Assembly (NCBI GenBank): GCA_914767885.1 | Contig: CAJZBQ010000060.1 | Coordinates: 744,001-808,000, forward strand | DNA from: Blepharisma stoltei | Lineage: Eukaryota > Ciliophora > Heterotrichea > Heterotrichida > Blepharismidae | Direction: 5' to 3' | DNA: 64,000 bases | Part shown: positions 57,801 through 64,000 of the stretch, piece by piece | Layout of the letters: each line of letters begins with the position of its first letter | Numbering within the stretch: position 1 is the first letter of the stretch | Program-made: the position numbers and the translations under genes | Notes under the pieces: model-generated | Told to the model about the DNA's origin: nothing | What the model saw: the letters and a program-made list of their open reading frames with translations, nothing else | The model's database searches: none

Positions 57801-58465
57801 GTTCCATCGCTAGTGTCACATGTATCACATTTAGGGTCGCATTCAGCACATGTGGTAGCATCACTAAAGTAATATCCGGTATCTGGAACACAATCTGATC
57901 CTGTGAGAGTTGAGTGCTCAGGGCATTCGCAGTCTGGAGCCGCTGACATATGTGTTCCGTCTATGCATGCAGTGCAATCCGACGAACTGGTACCGCAAGT
58001 ACTGCATTTATCATCACAACAGCTTGCACCGCTACCGTGAACTGTAAATCCATCAATGCACGCAACACAAGTATCACCATCACCACTAGCAACCATACTG
58101 CAATGCTCAATAGTCGAAGCTGTGCATCCACCTGCATCATCAGGTATGTCAGTAGCTGAATTAGTGCAAGTTTCGCACGTTGTTGCATCTTTGCAAGTTT
58201 GGCATCCACTTGCACCACCAGTGCAAGCAGCTGTTAAATATCTTTCGTTTTCCCACCAGGATCCCTCTACAGTCGTATTTTGGTCTTTTTCTGGAGCAGT
58301 TTCATTATTTTTGACAAGTTGATTGACTGCCTCAGAATCGTCGATAAGCAGTTTTGAGTGAATTTCAGAGCTTTTAAGGCTAGTTCTGGCAATTGGATTG
58401 AGTTCTTCCGCTGTAGTTGCTCCAAGGATCAGGAGCAAAAAATAAGCAATTCCACCAGTAGGCAT
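48806..58465 (-). CDS. REJ/GPS-type Cys-rich membrane protein, IES-free paralogue (3,219 aa)
   Basis: A single open frame from ATG 58465 to TAA 48806. Approximate layout in residues: 1-20 signal peptide (IAYFLLLILGATTAEE); 80-170 Cys-rich; 170-1610 about 24 tandem 60-residue units (GTVCTACTDTTHTSAAPDC); 1610-2000 further CxxC repeats; 2000-2700 REJ/PKD-like (NAVISGPASYSLDCG); about 2850 GPS-like motif (CVYYDTTTSTW, then NGC, then LTHFSLFKLSE); 2900-2925 first transmembrane helix; an acidic/basic cytoplasmic linker; 3067-3205 four helices (AFILLAVIIFELLVEG to IFIVQIFYMLIRYIAL). The GPS cleavage tripeptide HLS/T is not obvious, since the corresponding segment reads LTHFSL. The plan resembles the front half of polycystin-1 family receptors without a visible PLAT domain or channel. 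A surface receptor or adhesin is inferred. No IES or intron is seen. Confidence 0.95.
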   Translation of the reverse strand: MPTGGIAYFLLLILGATTAEELNPIARTSLKSSEIHSKLLIDDSEAVNQLVKNNETAPEKDQNTTVEGSWWENERYLTAACTGGASGCQTCKDATTCETCTNSATDIPDDAGGCTASTIEHCSMVASGDGDTCVACIDGFTVHGSGASCCDDKCSTCGTSSSDCTACIDGTHMSAAPDCECPEHSTLTGSDCVPDTGYYFSDATTCAECDPKCDTCDTSDGTVCTACTDTTHTSAAPDCECPDHSALTGSVCVPDNGYYFSDATTCAECDPKCDACDTSDGTVCTACTDTTHTSAAPDCECPDHSTLTGSVCVPDTGYYFSDATTCAECDPKCDTCDTSDGTVCTACTDTTHTSAAPDCECPDHSTLTGSVCVPDNGYYFSDATTCAECDPKCDTCDTSDGTVCTACTDTTHTSAAPDCECPEHSTLTGSVCVPDTGYYFSDATTCAECDPKCDTCDTSDGTVCTACTDTTHTSAAPDCECPDHSTLTGSVCVPDNGYYFSDATTCAECDPKCDTCDTSDGTVCTACTDTTHTSAAPDCECPDHSTLTGSVCVPDNGYYFSDATTCAECDPKCDTCDTSDGTVCTTCTDTTHMSAAPDCECPDHSTLTGSDCVPDAGYYFSDATTCAECDPKCDTCDTSDGTVCTACTDTTHTSAAPDCECPEHSTLTGSDCVPDDGYYFSDATTCAECDPKCDTCDTSDGTVCTACTDTTHTSAAPDCECPDHSTLTGSDCVPDNGYYFSDATTCAECDPKCDTCDTSDGTVCTACTDTTHMSAAPDCECPDHSALTGSVCVPDNGYYFSDATTCAECDPKCDTCDTSDGTVCTACTDTTHTSAAPDCECPEHSTLTGSDCVPDDGYYFSDATTCAECDPKCDTCDTSDGTVCTACTDTTHTSAAPDCECPEHSTLTGSDCVPDDGYYFSDATTCAECDPKCDTCDTSDGTVCTACTDTTHMSAAPDCECPDHSALTGSVCVPDDGYYFSDATTCAECDPKCDTCDTSDGTVCTACTDTTHTSAAPDCECPEHSTLTGSDCVPDDGYYFSDATTCAECDPKCDTCDTSDGTVCTACTDTTHTSAAPDCECPEHSTLTGSDCVPDNGYYFSDATTCAECDPKCETCDTTDGTSCTACKDATHMLAAPDCECPEHSTFDESVCVPDDGYYFSDATTCAECDPKCDTCDTSDGTSCTACTDTTHTSAAPDCECPDHSTLTGSDCVPDDGYYFSDATTCAECDPKCDTCDTTDGTVCTVCADTTHMSAAPDCECPEHSTLTGSDCVPDDGYYFSDATTCAECDPKCDTCDTTDGTSCTACTDTTHTSAAPDCECPDHSTLTGSVCVPDNGYYFSDATTCAECDPKCDTCDTSDGTSCTACTDTTHTSAAPDCECPEHSTLTGSDCVPDNGYYFSDATTCAECDPKCDTCDTSDGTVCTVCADTTHMSAAPDCECPEHSTLTGSDCVPDDGYYFSDATTCAECDPKCDTCDTSDGTSCTACTDTTHMLGVPDCACPSHSTFDESVCVPDDGYYFSDATTCAECDPKCDTCDASDGTSCTACTDTTHTSAAPDCECPEHSTLTGSDCVPDDGYYFSDATTCAECDPKCATCDTTDGTSCTACTDTTHMLGIPDCDCPTHSTFDSGTEVCVADDTYYFSSNTATSPCVEPCLWCSSETYCTKCSGVYNSLDSDGSCDNCLDDHTEFDTTVNDCVCVRGYYDHPGSCTKCMDNCAECVDESTCDQCDSSFYYTDSDSCEACDAPCKECVNEATYCEECLDASHMTLTDGVCTCNDENASFDLDTSVCTCNDYYYSLNAVCTACPGLCKKCSSNWSCSSCVDNAAVDNTNLCSCSNGYGKSGNTCQACKINCSICTKSVDTCNTCIKHASANSDGTCSCVSGFYQKDTKCVATCNQVCTTCSEDDGESCTACVTNAELVKSKCSCTANSSYDSNSQSCVCNGGYTLVSNKCIACKNYFVLSDVTDAYFDEYFSTITVTFSVGVDTTVSAACSNTIDWQSISKLGTGASCSWDGSNKLKIQLGKGFTIKVEKLYLLGTNIAKKEGTCSLNYTPLYITVRQTADPTPNAVISGPASYSLDCGNTALQYSGSKSTGNLNNPMIYTWSATSTPQNSGLTSYIEKQSSASLAITKLLFTSNVDSTLVVTLKVTNAFGGTNSASMTTAIKAAPSLQVVFDSGSTDTIKASDSRTYKASVATFCGDVSSVTYKWSYVALAGAPTIDSSAILSASKQQNKLVINKNMLPSGYSYQFNATATSQSSTESSVSGYSLLTITVTSSPLKIKLSKSSCTVASKNGFSINGDRSSDPDSSSTLLSYQWSCLYTVNATSCLGTDNKDLVSSATTSSLSIPSGKMIPGASYDITLLISAGSRNASATVTVQVSAATVASSSSIEIPYSSAKISAGSSYTLSPTATISSGSKIKWVCDSSAIKISPDNLPTISIPPNTFIQGSSYKFSFTITETSGNSLSSSIIVNINSGATCDGSVDIQPTSGTALQTTFVISIAGCYDQDGQDYPLTYSYDDVWNSVEYVLGATQDSSLSTGLFPNSNTIKIKACDQLLSCSTYQSKITVDSLKRKLEDTDYAAMYASATLDPDNIPSEISLIASSATIDNTLFSQMWSDLQSYAASQDSVSVSLFKSFAAAVLALSSQTDSMTVTLYENFMTWLNNLVTANSIAINTDASSILQIIVSLSNGYLDFGSKHADATMPFETYLLAADNFLTTFMTYITVDDLPGQSSLPASDSTSSIQFGKVRNFPDSISKTSQTFGFIDVTFPNKIPIDETEVTNFKANTYNITDGYAPWFSVSYTTSGRYQDYQYTATDEQYQSFNDDRYPVTVTIPYYKNATRGLSCVYYDTTTSTWDVNGCVITSQGVDTITVSLTHFSLFKLSETDFVPYIPPTYTPECGDNLAPTIIMIVSFFIGFVLMIITVFMDKSHNKASEKEDKKVTPVPELANNPVEPLKVDEMDKEDVEPLKVEALSEQSEPFTKVKMDLVQTEEVKSDPEKAQLAAENTEREVNNLGPSGHTKKGPEVDFYPKELYNEYRAKGNFRMLLEGHLTFGLVYYRKDLPRWRRAFILLAVIIFELLVEGCLFSGFEDTDKGREMSTQSIFDNYEGNYFGYTVLAVLIGVHLECALISCMEKGRRVVNILALLLGIAVLIGSVIGIVILNVDFCHNWSGYWAESFLWGILMEIFIVQIFYMLIRYIALLIKSRRAGTRKGKDTI
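53635..57955 (-). repeat. Tandem 180-bp repeat array (about 24 units)
   Basis: The sequence repeats with an exact 180-bp period for about 4.3 kb. Units encode a 60-residue module with eight or so Cys (CDTCDTSDGTVCTAC, CECPDHSTLTGS, CAECDPK). Most units differ at only a few positions, with variants such as TVC/TSC and DNGYYF/DDGYYF shuffled along the array, a pattern expected from unequal exchange or gene conversion. No IES interrupts it. Confidence 0.97.
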
Positions 58466-58745
58466 ATTTTATTAGATTAATAAAATGGATCAAACTAAAT
58501 CAACATTAGAATGACTGATTTATGGAAGAAAATATATAAAATTTAATAATCTAGATGATATTTCTCAGTTTTACCAATATTTTGAATAAAGGAACCAGCT
58601 GAGCTTATCTTAAAAATTTTTTAGTTTTTTGGATATCATTATTTATAGCAGTCTAATCAAATAATGATATTCAAAGCTGCCACAAGAGCCTAAAAAATGA
58701 TTTAAGACAACTGAATTTGAGTCTGCATTCAAATTAGCTAACATT
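58466..58745 (-). promoter_or_regulatory. Conserved upstream region of the receptor genes
   Basis: About 280 bp are conserved with 41640-41930 and, more loosely, 10644-10900. The first bases before the ATG (TTTTATTAGATTAATAAAATG) are almost identical between the two intact genes. Conservation among copies that have diverged elsewhere suggests a core promoter and 5' UTR; no factor site can be named. Confidence 0.5.
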
Positions 58746-61700
58746 TTTTATATTTTATAGCGACTCCTTATTTTTTATTCAACGACAAAATGGTGCAATA
58801 GTGTAACCGTTCCTAAAATGGTCTTATTTAATAAAAGTTTTTAACTCGATAAAGAATTAATTTTTTGGAGTCCTATTACCAAATTACCTCAAAAACCTTA
58901 TTAATTTCATTTTAAAGTCTTATCTTTGTATTTTTTGAACAATCGTAAATTTATTTCATTATCTTTCGAATAACTGATCTGCTTCAAATTTTCTTTTACT
59001 CTAGCTGAGATAAAAGCTGTATCTTATTGCAATGAAAAAGAATGATCTGGGAAAACCATTCGGTTTCTATTAATTACTATATCCTTTATTATGGGAAAAT
59101 GGTTAAAATATTTGAAAGCAAATTTTTTTTTTCAACAGATATTTCTAAGGAACATTTTAATATTAGTCCTAGATCAAATTTAAGTGTCAAGAGTCTAAAA
59201 ACAACAATTTCTTAAATTTAAATTTTTTATTTTAAAAACTTATATATTTTAACTGCTTTCATCCCTCTATAGGCTTCTCTTAGGGACTTAAAAAATAAAT
59301 ATTGATGATTTTGGGTGGTTATCTTAAGAATTTTCTAAAAGTTTTTTTGGTAGAATTTATATCTGTTTTTGTTTCTAAATCTAATAAATTTATAAAGGCT
59401 ACTTATTTTGAAATTTTTAAATGCTCAAAATTCAATTGAAGACAATTGCTTTCAATAATAATCACAGAATGCTAAGAATTATAAGAGTTTAAGGGTCAAT
59501 TTAAATTAAAAGGTCCTTTAAATGAAAAAGTTTAAGTATATGAGTGGTTTACTATTTTCTGCAGCACGGAGACTATATCTTTATTTGCTGAAGGATTTAA
59601 CTTTTTATTTAGCTTTTAAATTAAGTGATTTAGGAAGCTAGTTGCACAATCAAATTTCAACAAAATTTTGTCTAAAAAATTATATATATTTTTTTGAAAA
59701 AATCTAAGAAAGCTTTTTAAAATTAGTGAGTTGCTAAATATCTATAGGTTTTAAAGGCTAATCTGAGCTGAAAGCTCTTCTAATTAAGTTCAAAAAAAAT
59801 CAGTCCCACAGCAAAAGGGATAGCTTTCTTAACTTATTAAATAATAGTCTTAATTGCATCCAAAAAATTTTGAGTACCTTCTCTAATATATTAATTGCAG
59901 TGTTTTCTCAATAGTTTTATGATTTATTGAATTTCAGAAATAGCTATTTATATTTTGATGAATTTATATAGGTGTTTAATAGAGTAATTAATAAATTAGA
60001 CCAGCCTTTTTAATCATACTATTTTGAAAAATATTTGGATTTTCTGATGCGTTTGCGATATATAAAAATCTAAAATAAATTTTATTTATCCTCCGTTTTA
60101 AATTTGAACAAAATATTGGTAAATTTATATTATTTGAGTATTAAATTGGAATAATATTTGAATTTCTTTTATCTAGAATTATAATTAAAATTCAAATATC
60201 TCTATCCCAATTTAATGTTGCAAAAATCGAAAATTACATTTAGCTTTTTATATTTTAAAGTGGGGATGCAAACTATTTATACAATATTTTTGGTTATTTA
60301 TAGAGGGGAGGCTAGTGCCGTGAAAGCAGTGGCTTTGCATTTTTTAAGCATTTTTTTGTTCGAAAGACCTTTCATAATTCATAAGATTTGGCAAATATGA
60401 TGAAACAATTAAGCAATGAAATCTATAATAGAAGTTAAATCACTAATAAAAAAGCTTTGAATCATTTCTTAAAATAAATAGCATTAAAGGCAGATAAATT
60501 AAAGTAACTTTCCCTAATATAAGAGCAGCATATGAAAACTTTGCATGTTTTGCTAAAATTTAGTTAGCTCTTATATTAAATCCAAGCTTTTATGAAGCAA
60601 TTTCAACCATGATAGCTTATTCATATTGTCCCAAATTCTAAATTGGATAAATATGGAATCTGTTAGGCTTTATCTTTATATTTCTTAAACTCTCTTAGAA
60701 TTTTCTTAGTCATATTAACTTCGATAATTCAAGGGTTTAATATTTCTATTAATTTAGTTACTTAAACTAAAATAAAATTGCTCCTATCATTCGGGAAATT
60801 GCTTATTTCACTTTATCAAATTTAACATAATTTTTTTTGGTTTCAAATCTAATTGCCAGCTTTAATACTTATATCTAATTTAAAATCATTATCGTTTTCT
60901 ATATTAAAACAAAGCTCTAGCCAATTTCTTAATGAATGTTTTACATAATAACAGAAATAGAATTATTTCCTTTTTTGAATTTTAAAGCTTTCAATCAGAA
61001 TTATTAGATTTTCTATAAGAGACAAGATTTTTATCTTAAACTTTTCCAGGAGGTAAAGCAAAATTAAGATCTATTTGTATTTTAGTATTTTTATCTCCTG
61101 CTTATTATTATTATTATTGAAATTAAAGCAATTTTAATAAAAATCAAGTGGCAAGTCTTCTTCGTTTTGGGTGGAATATATGAATTGGTATGAACTCTTT
61201 CTAATCTCTACACTGTAAATGGCCTTTATAAAGCATATCAAGATAGACCCTAGAGCTCACTCGAATTTAAATCACTTTTTTGTACTTATTAACAGAATGA
61301 ATGCAAAACTTTTTAGGCTTCATTTCTTACACAGAAGAATAAGCAATTGCATTTAAAATATAAAATATTTACAAAGTATCATTAGATATTTGAGTTACTT
61401 ATGAAGTCATGAAAATCTTAGTCATTTTATCTTAATTTCAGATTGTAAAGAAATTTTGGCCTTAAGGGAGAATTCATAACAAATTCTGGGATTTCAAATG
61501 CGGATCCGATTCTATTGAATTCTTGCCGCAATATCAAGAAAAATAAGCAACAGAGAGAGTAAAAGCGAGGTATAGAGTCAATTGGAATAAAATACCTTTT
61601 TAAAATCAGTTCAGTTGTATATTGAGGATGCTCATAGTGATTTATTATTGACAGCACGATATTGAATTAGTCTGCTGGGATTGAAAAGAAATTAAAGCAA

Positions 61701-62395
61701 GTATCTTTATATGAGAGTACTGAGTTTTCTTATTATTGAAGAAGCTTGTAAATATTTTAATAAGAAATTTTCGTCCAATATTTAAGCTTTTGGTAAATAT
61801 TGAATAGCCTATAGTTTATCTTACTTTAGTAGGAATATTCTCAAAAAATCCAACTTTTTATTATCTCAAATATTAAAAACTTAATAGCATAATACGGAAA
61901 TTTAAAATTAATTTACAATAAATTATAAATAATACCACTATAGCAAAGCCAAATTTAATATTCATGGCTAAATAAGACAATAATGCAAAATTCAGCATGC
62001 TATCTATTAATTCTTTATTTATTCTTTAAAATTATTGCCATTTTAAAATTCTGTATACTGGGATTTATTGCATAAATTAGTAAAGATGACACGCAGAACT
62101 ATGCTGGCATTCTTAAATTTAGTTAATCTATCATTATTCTCATGCATTCTTGCTCTATTTCAATAAATCTGCGCAGAGTATATATTCTTAATTGTCCAAT
62201 TATTAAAATTAGTATTCATTACAAATTTTTAGTCATTATATTTAAAGCGGCAAATGAGAACTTGTATGGCTTTTTCTATCTTAGCAGCATCTTTATTTAC
62301 AGATGAATGAGAAATTCTTGACCTTTCTAAAAAAGAATTTACTTGGGGGATCTTAATTCTTATTTTGAAAATTGCAGTCAAATAGTTTCTTTTAG
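58746..62395. other. Long AT-rich duplicated spacer, no gene
   Basis: Matches 41930-47760 in blocks, without the MITEs at 43872-44262 and 47007-47288 and without the decayed gene at 45342-46467. 60921-60940 is the empty site of the first MITE. The short ORFs here are not conserved between the copies. Confidence 0.65.
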
Positions 62396-62655
62396 CTAAC
62401 CCTCCATGAGCAAACAAAAACGATTGGAAAAATCCCTATTTATTGCCCAAAACCCACCCTCCACGAACAAAATTTTTTATTAAATAAATTTGGTAAATAA
62501 ATGATAGTTATTTTAATTAAATCTCTATCAAATTTTGTTTTATTTTAAAAAATTTATGATAAAATACATATAAATATTAGTTAAAAAAAAGAATTACCCT
62601 AATCCGTGAGCAGACAAAAATTTTTGTTCGCTCACAAAGGGGGAATTAGAAGATT
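62396..62655. mobile_element. Diverged CTCC-type MITE (about 260 bp)
   Basis: Left end TAACCCTCCATGAGCAAAC, inner arm CCACCCTCCACGAACAAAA; right end TTGTTCGCTCACAAAGGGGG then AATTA. An internal inverted pair (CCGTGAGCAGACAAAAATTT with TTTTTGTTCGCTCAC) forms the right hairpin. Limits are approximate. Confidence 0.7.
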
Positions 62656-62843
62656 TCTGATATTCCAGTTTTCTCCCATTTGTAATAATTTTTAAGATAG
62701 GAACCCATAATATAGTAGCATCTATTTTTATCTAAAAAGCTTATATATTCGACTAGAAAATTCTTGTTCTCTTCAGCGTAAGAATTCATGTTTATTATGT
62801 AAAAATGTTGGCAGTTAAATATGTGTATATTTTTAAAAAATTA
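62656..62843. other. Short spacer
   Basis: Begins with the reverse complement of 44940-44980 (GATATTCCAGTTTTCTCCC), then continues collinear with 47770-47900. It contains one junction of an inverted block. No gene. Confidence 0.6.
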
Positions 62844-64000
62844 TTAGAGGAATTTAATCATTAACTTTTCCTGCAAATTAAACTTGTAGTAGCGTTCATT
62901 TTTCAAGCTAGTCGCAATATAAATTGCACCTTTATTGTATGACCAATAAACTTGAGAAGGGTATTGATCGCTAATAATCGATTTTCCTACCTTTTTCCAC
63001 ACATTCTCATTACCTATTTCGCTTTCATAAACTGATCCATTATCGCATTCAATCAAATACAGCCTTTCTGTATTTATCAAAATTTTTCTTTTATACTCTG
63101 CAAAATCAAAAGGAATTCTTGAGAAGTCGTCATTTTCAATGGAATAGCGCAAAATATTGGGATTTCAGCACCCTGATATCAAAATATTTCCATTAAATAC
63201 AGCACAATGGCACTTGCAGTCTGCTATTGGAAGAGGATTTAAATAAATTCATTGATTTTCATCTAAATCTCCCCAGCAATAAGCATATTCTTGTGGAGAG
63301 TTTTGAACAAAGTTGCCAAATAGTAAATTTTGCTCAACAAAATTCCACAAATCAAGAATTTGCTAATTACTGAGGAGTAAACTAAATTTATCTGAAAGGG
63401 TTAGAAGAATTGTATTTGATCCTCCAAAGCAGTAAATATTTCTGTTGAAATAAATAGCTGATGACCCTTTGCAGGGTATCCCAGAAGGTAGAATTCTAAC
63501 TCTATTATTTCCATCAATCACCAATGAAATGCCAGACGCTGGATTATTCCCAAAACAAAATAATTCCCCATCTGGGAGCTGAGCTATACATGTTCCATCA
63601 GTCAAAATCTCTGGAGCCTCAAAATTTTGAGCTTTTTCTCTTTCATTTTCAGTATCGTAAACAATCAATCTATTTCTGTCATATTTATCTCTGTCAATAA
63701 GATAGAGAGATGTTTTCTGATGATAAGCATCAATATATCTTTGAAAAGCCAAGCTTACTGCTGGATTAGTAGTATAGGCATATTTAGTTACAGGCTCTCT
63801 AAAATCTTCCTCTATTTTTGAGTTATTTGGGGATATGCTATTTTACCTAGATTTTCTTATCCATTTTTTAAAGATTGATTATAGGAAAAATTAAGGGAGG
63901 AATTATATTTCAAATATTAAAAATTTTGTTTTCGAGAAGCAGCTGAAGATTTTCGTCTGAATTTTTGGCATCTTGAGGAGGATTTTGCTGGTTTTCTATT
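62844..64000 (-). CDS. Kelch-like beta-propeller protein, partial and with unresolved breaks
   Basis: Stop TAA at 62844; the 5' end lies beyond the window. Repeats with kelch-like sequence are visible: IAQLPDGELFCFGNN, SSAIYFNRNIYCFGGSN, CAVFNGNILISGCWNPN, KRKILINTERLYLIECDN and SQVYWSYNKGAIYIATS. UGA is read as Trp (NQWIY, GCWNP). Two breaks remain: a TAG at about 63363-63365 between LSDKFSLLLSN and QILDLWNFVEQ, and stops around 63820-63890 upstream of PNNSKIEEDF. These are probably small IESs or an intron, but I could not find a junction that restores frame. Further upstream, open sequence (QQNPPQDAKNSDENLQLL) suggests a helical N-terminal part. A scaffold or adaptor role is usual for kelch proteins. 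Confidence 0.6.

Noticed and set aside
53413-57891. Three long open frames (536, 582 and 355 codons) on the minus strand over the 180-bp array
   Set aside because: They are another reading frame of the same repeat. A stop-free 180-bp unit stays open however often it is copied, so length is no evidence. The Cys-rich frame has the signal peptide and continues into the REJ region.
12375-58465. UAG=Gln nuclear code (an older code assignment for Blepharisma)
   Set aside because: UAG acts as a terminator at the end of genes (e.g. 3547-3549) and does not occur in the intact 3,219-codon frame, whereas UGA fits Trp repeatedly in the other genes.
59000-62395. Short ORFs such as 60215-60400 and 61427-61657
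   Set aside because: They are not preserved in the duplicated flank at 42-47 kb and sit in AT-rich sequence with no coding signature.

Overview
The window reads as germline (micronuclear) DNA of a heterotrich ciliate, most likely Blepharisma. (1) Coding regions are AT-rich and use UGA as a sense codon where tryptophan fits; genes end at UAA or UAG. The clearest cases are the periodic in-frame UGAs in the giant Cys-rich gene at 12375-30113, at 22626, 23766, 24909 and 26052, where neighbouring repeat units have Trp. (2) One 16-nt intron is visible. (3) Several genes are broken by TA-bounded segments whose removal restores reading frame exactly, as expected for internal eliminated sequences (IESs). 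Many are miniature inverted-repeat elements (MITEs) with a CTCCCC..CCGTGAG terminus, like the Pogo-related MITEs reported from the Blepharisma germline. The species call is inference.

Layout. 1-3.6 kb: a small divergent gene, a 3-hydroxyacyl-CoA dehydrogenase-like gene carrying a palindromic 150-bp IES, an IQ-motif gene with a MITE and the intron, and a small hypothetical gene. 3.6-5.1 kb: decayed MITE material. 5.1-12.1 kb: a ubiquitin-like gene; an unrecognised gene disrupted by a GC-rich retroposed insert; a truncated pseudogene of the large receptor family; and a decayed second copy of the unrecognised gene. 12.4-30.1 kb: a minus-strand gene of about 5,160 codons interrupted by six IESs and one GC-rich insert. 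30.1-33.2 kb: non-coding, with a second type of MITE. 33.2-41.6 kb: a 2,563-residue paralogue with four IESs. 41.6-48.3 kb: duplicated flank with MITEs, a decayed gene and a kelch-gene remnant. 48.8-58.5 kb: a 3,219-residue paralogue as one uninterrupted ORF. 58.5-64 kb: its duplicated 5' flank and a partial kelch-like gene.

The three large genes and one pseudogene encode one family of surface proteins: signal peptide, long Cys-rich furin/growth-factor-receptor-like repeats, a REJ/PKD-like region, a GPS-like motif, a transmembrane helix, a charged cytoplasmic linker and a block of four more helices. The layout recalls the N-terminal half of polycystin-1/PKDREJ-type receptors. Adhesion, mating or sensing at the cell surface is a reasonable inference, but nothing here proves it.

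The most useful feature is a natural control: the IES-free paralogue at 48.8-58.5 kb and its flank are empty-site versions of the IESs and MITEs in the 33.2-47.3 kb copy. Excision points can therefore be read to the base, subject only to the usual ambiguity of which TA is kept.
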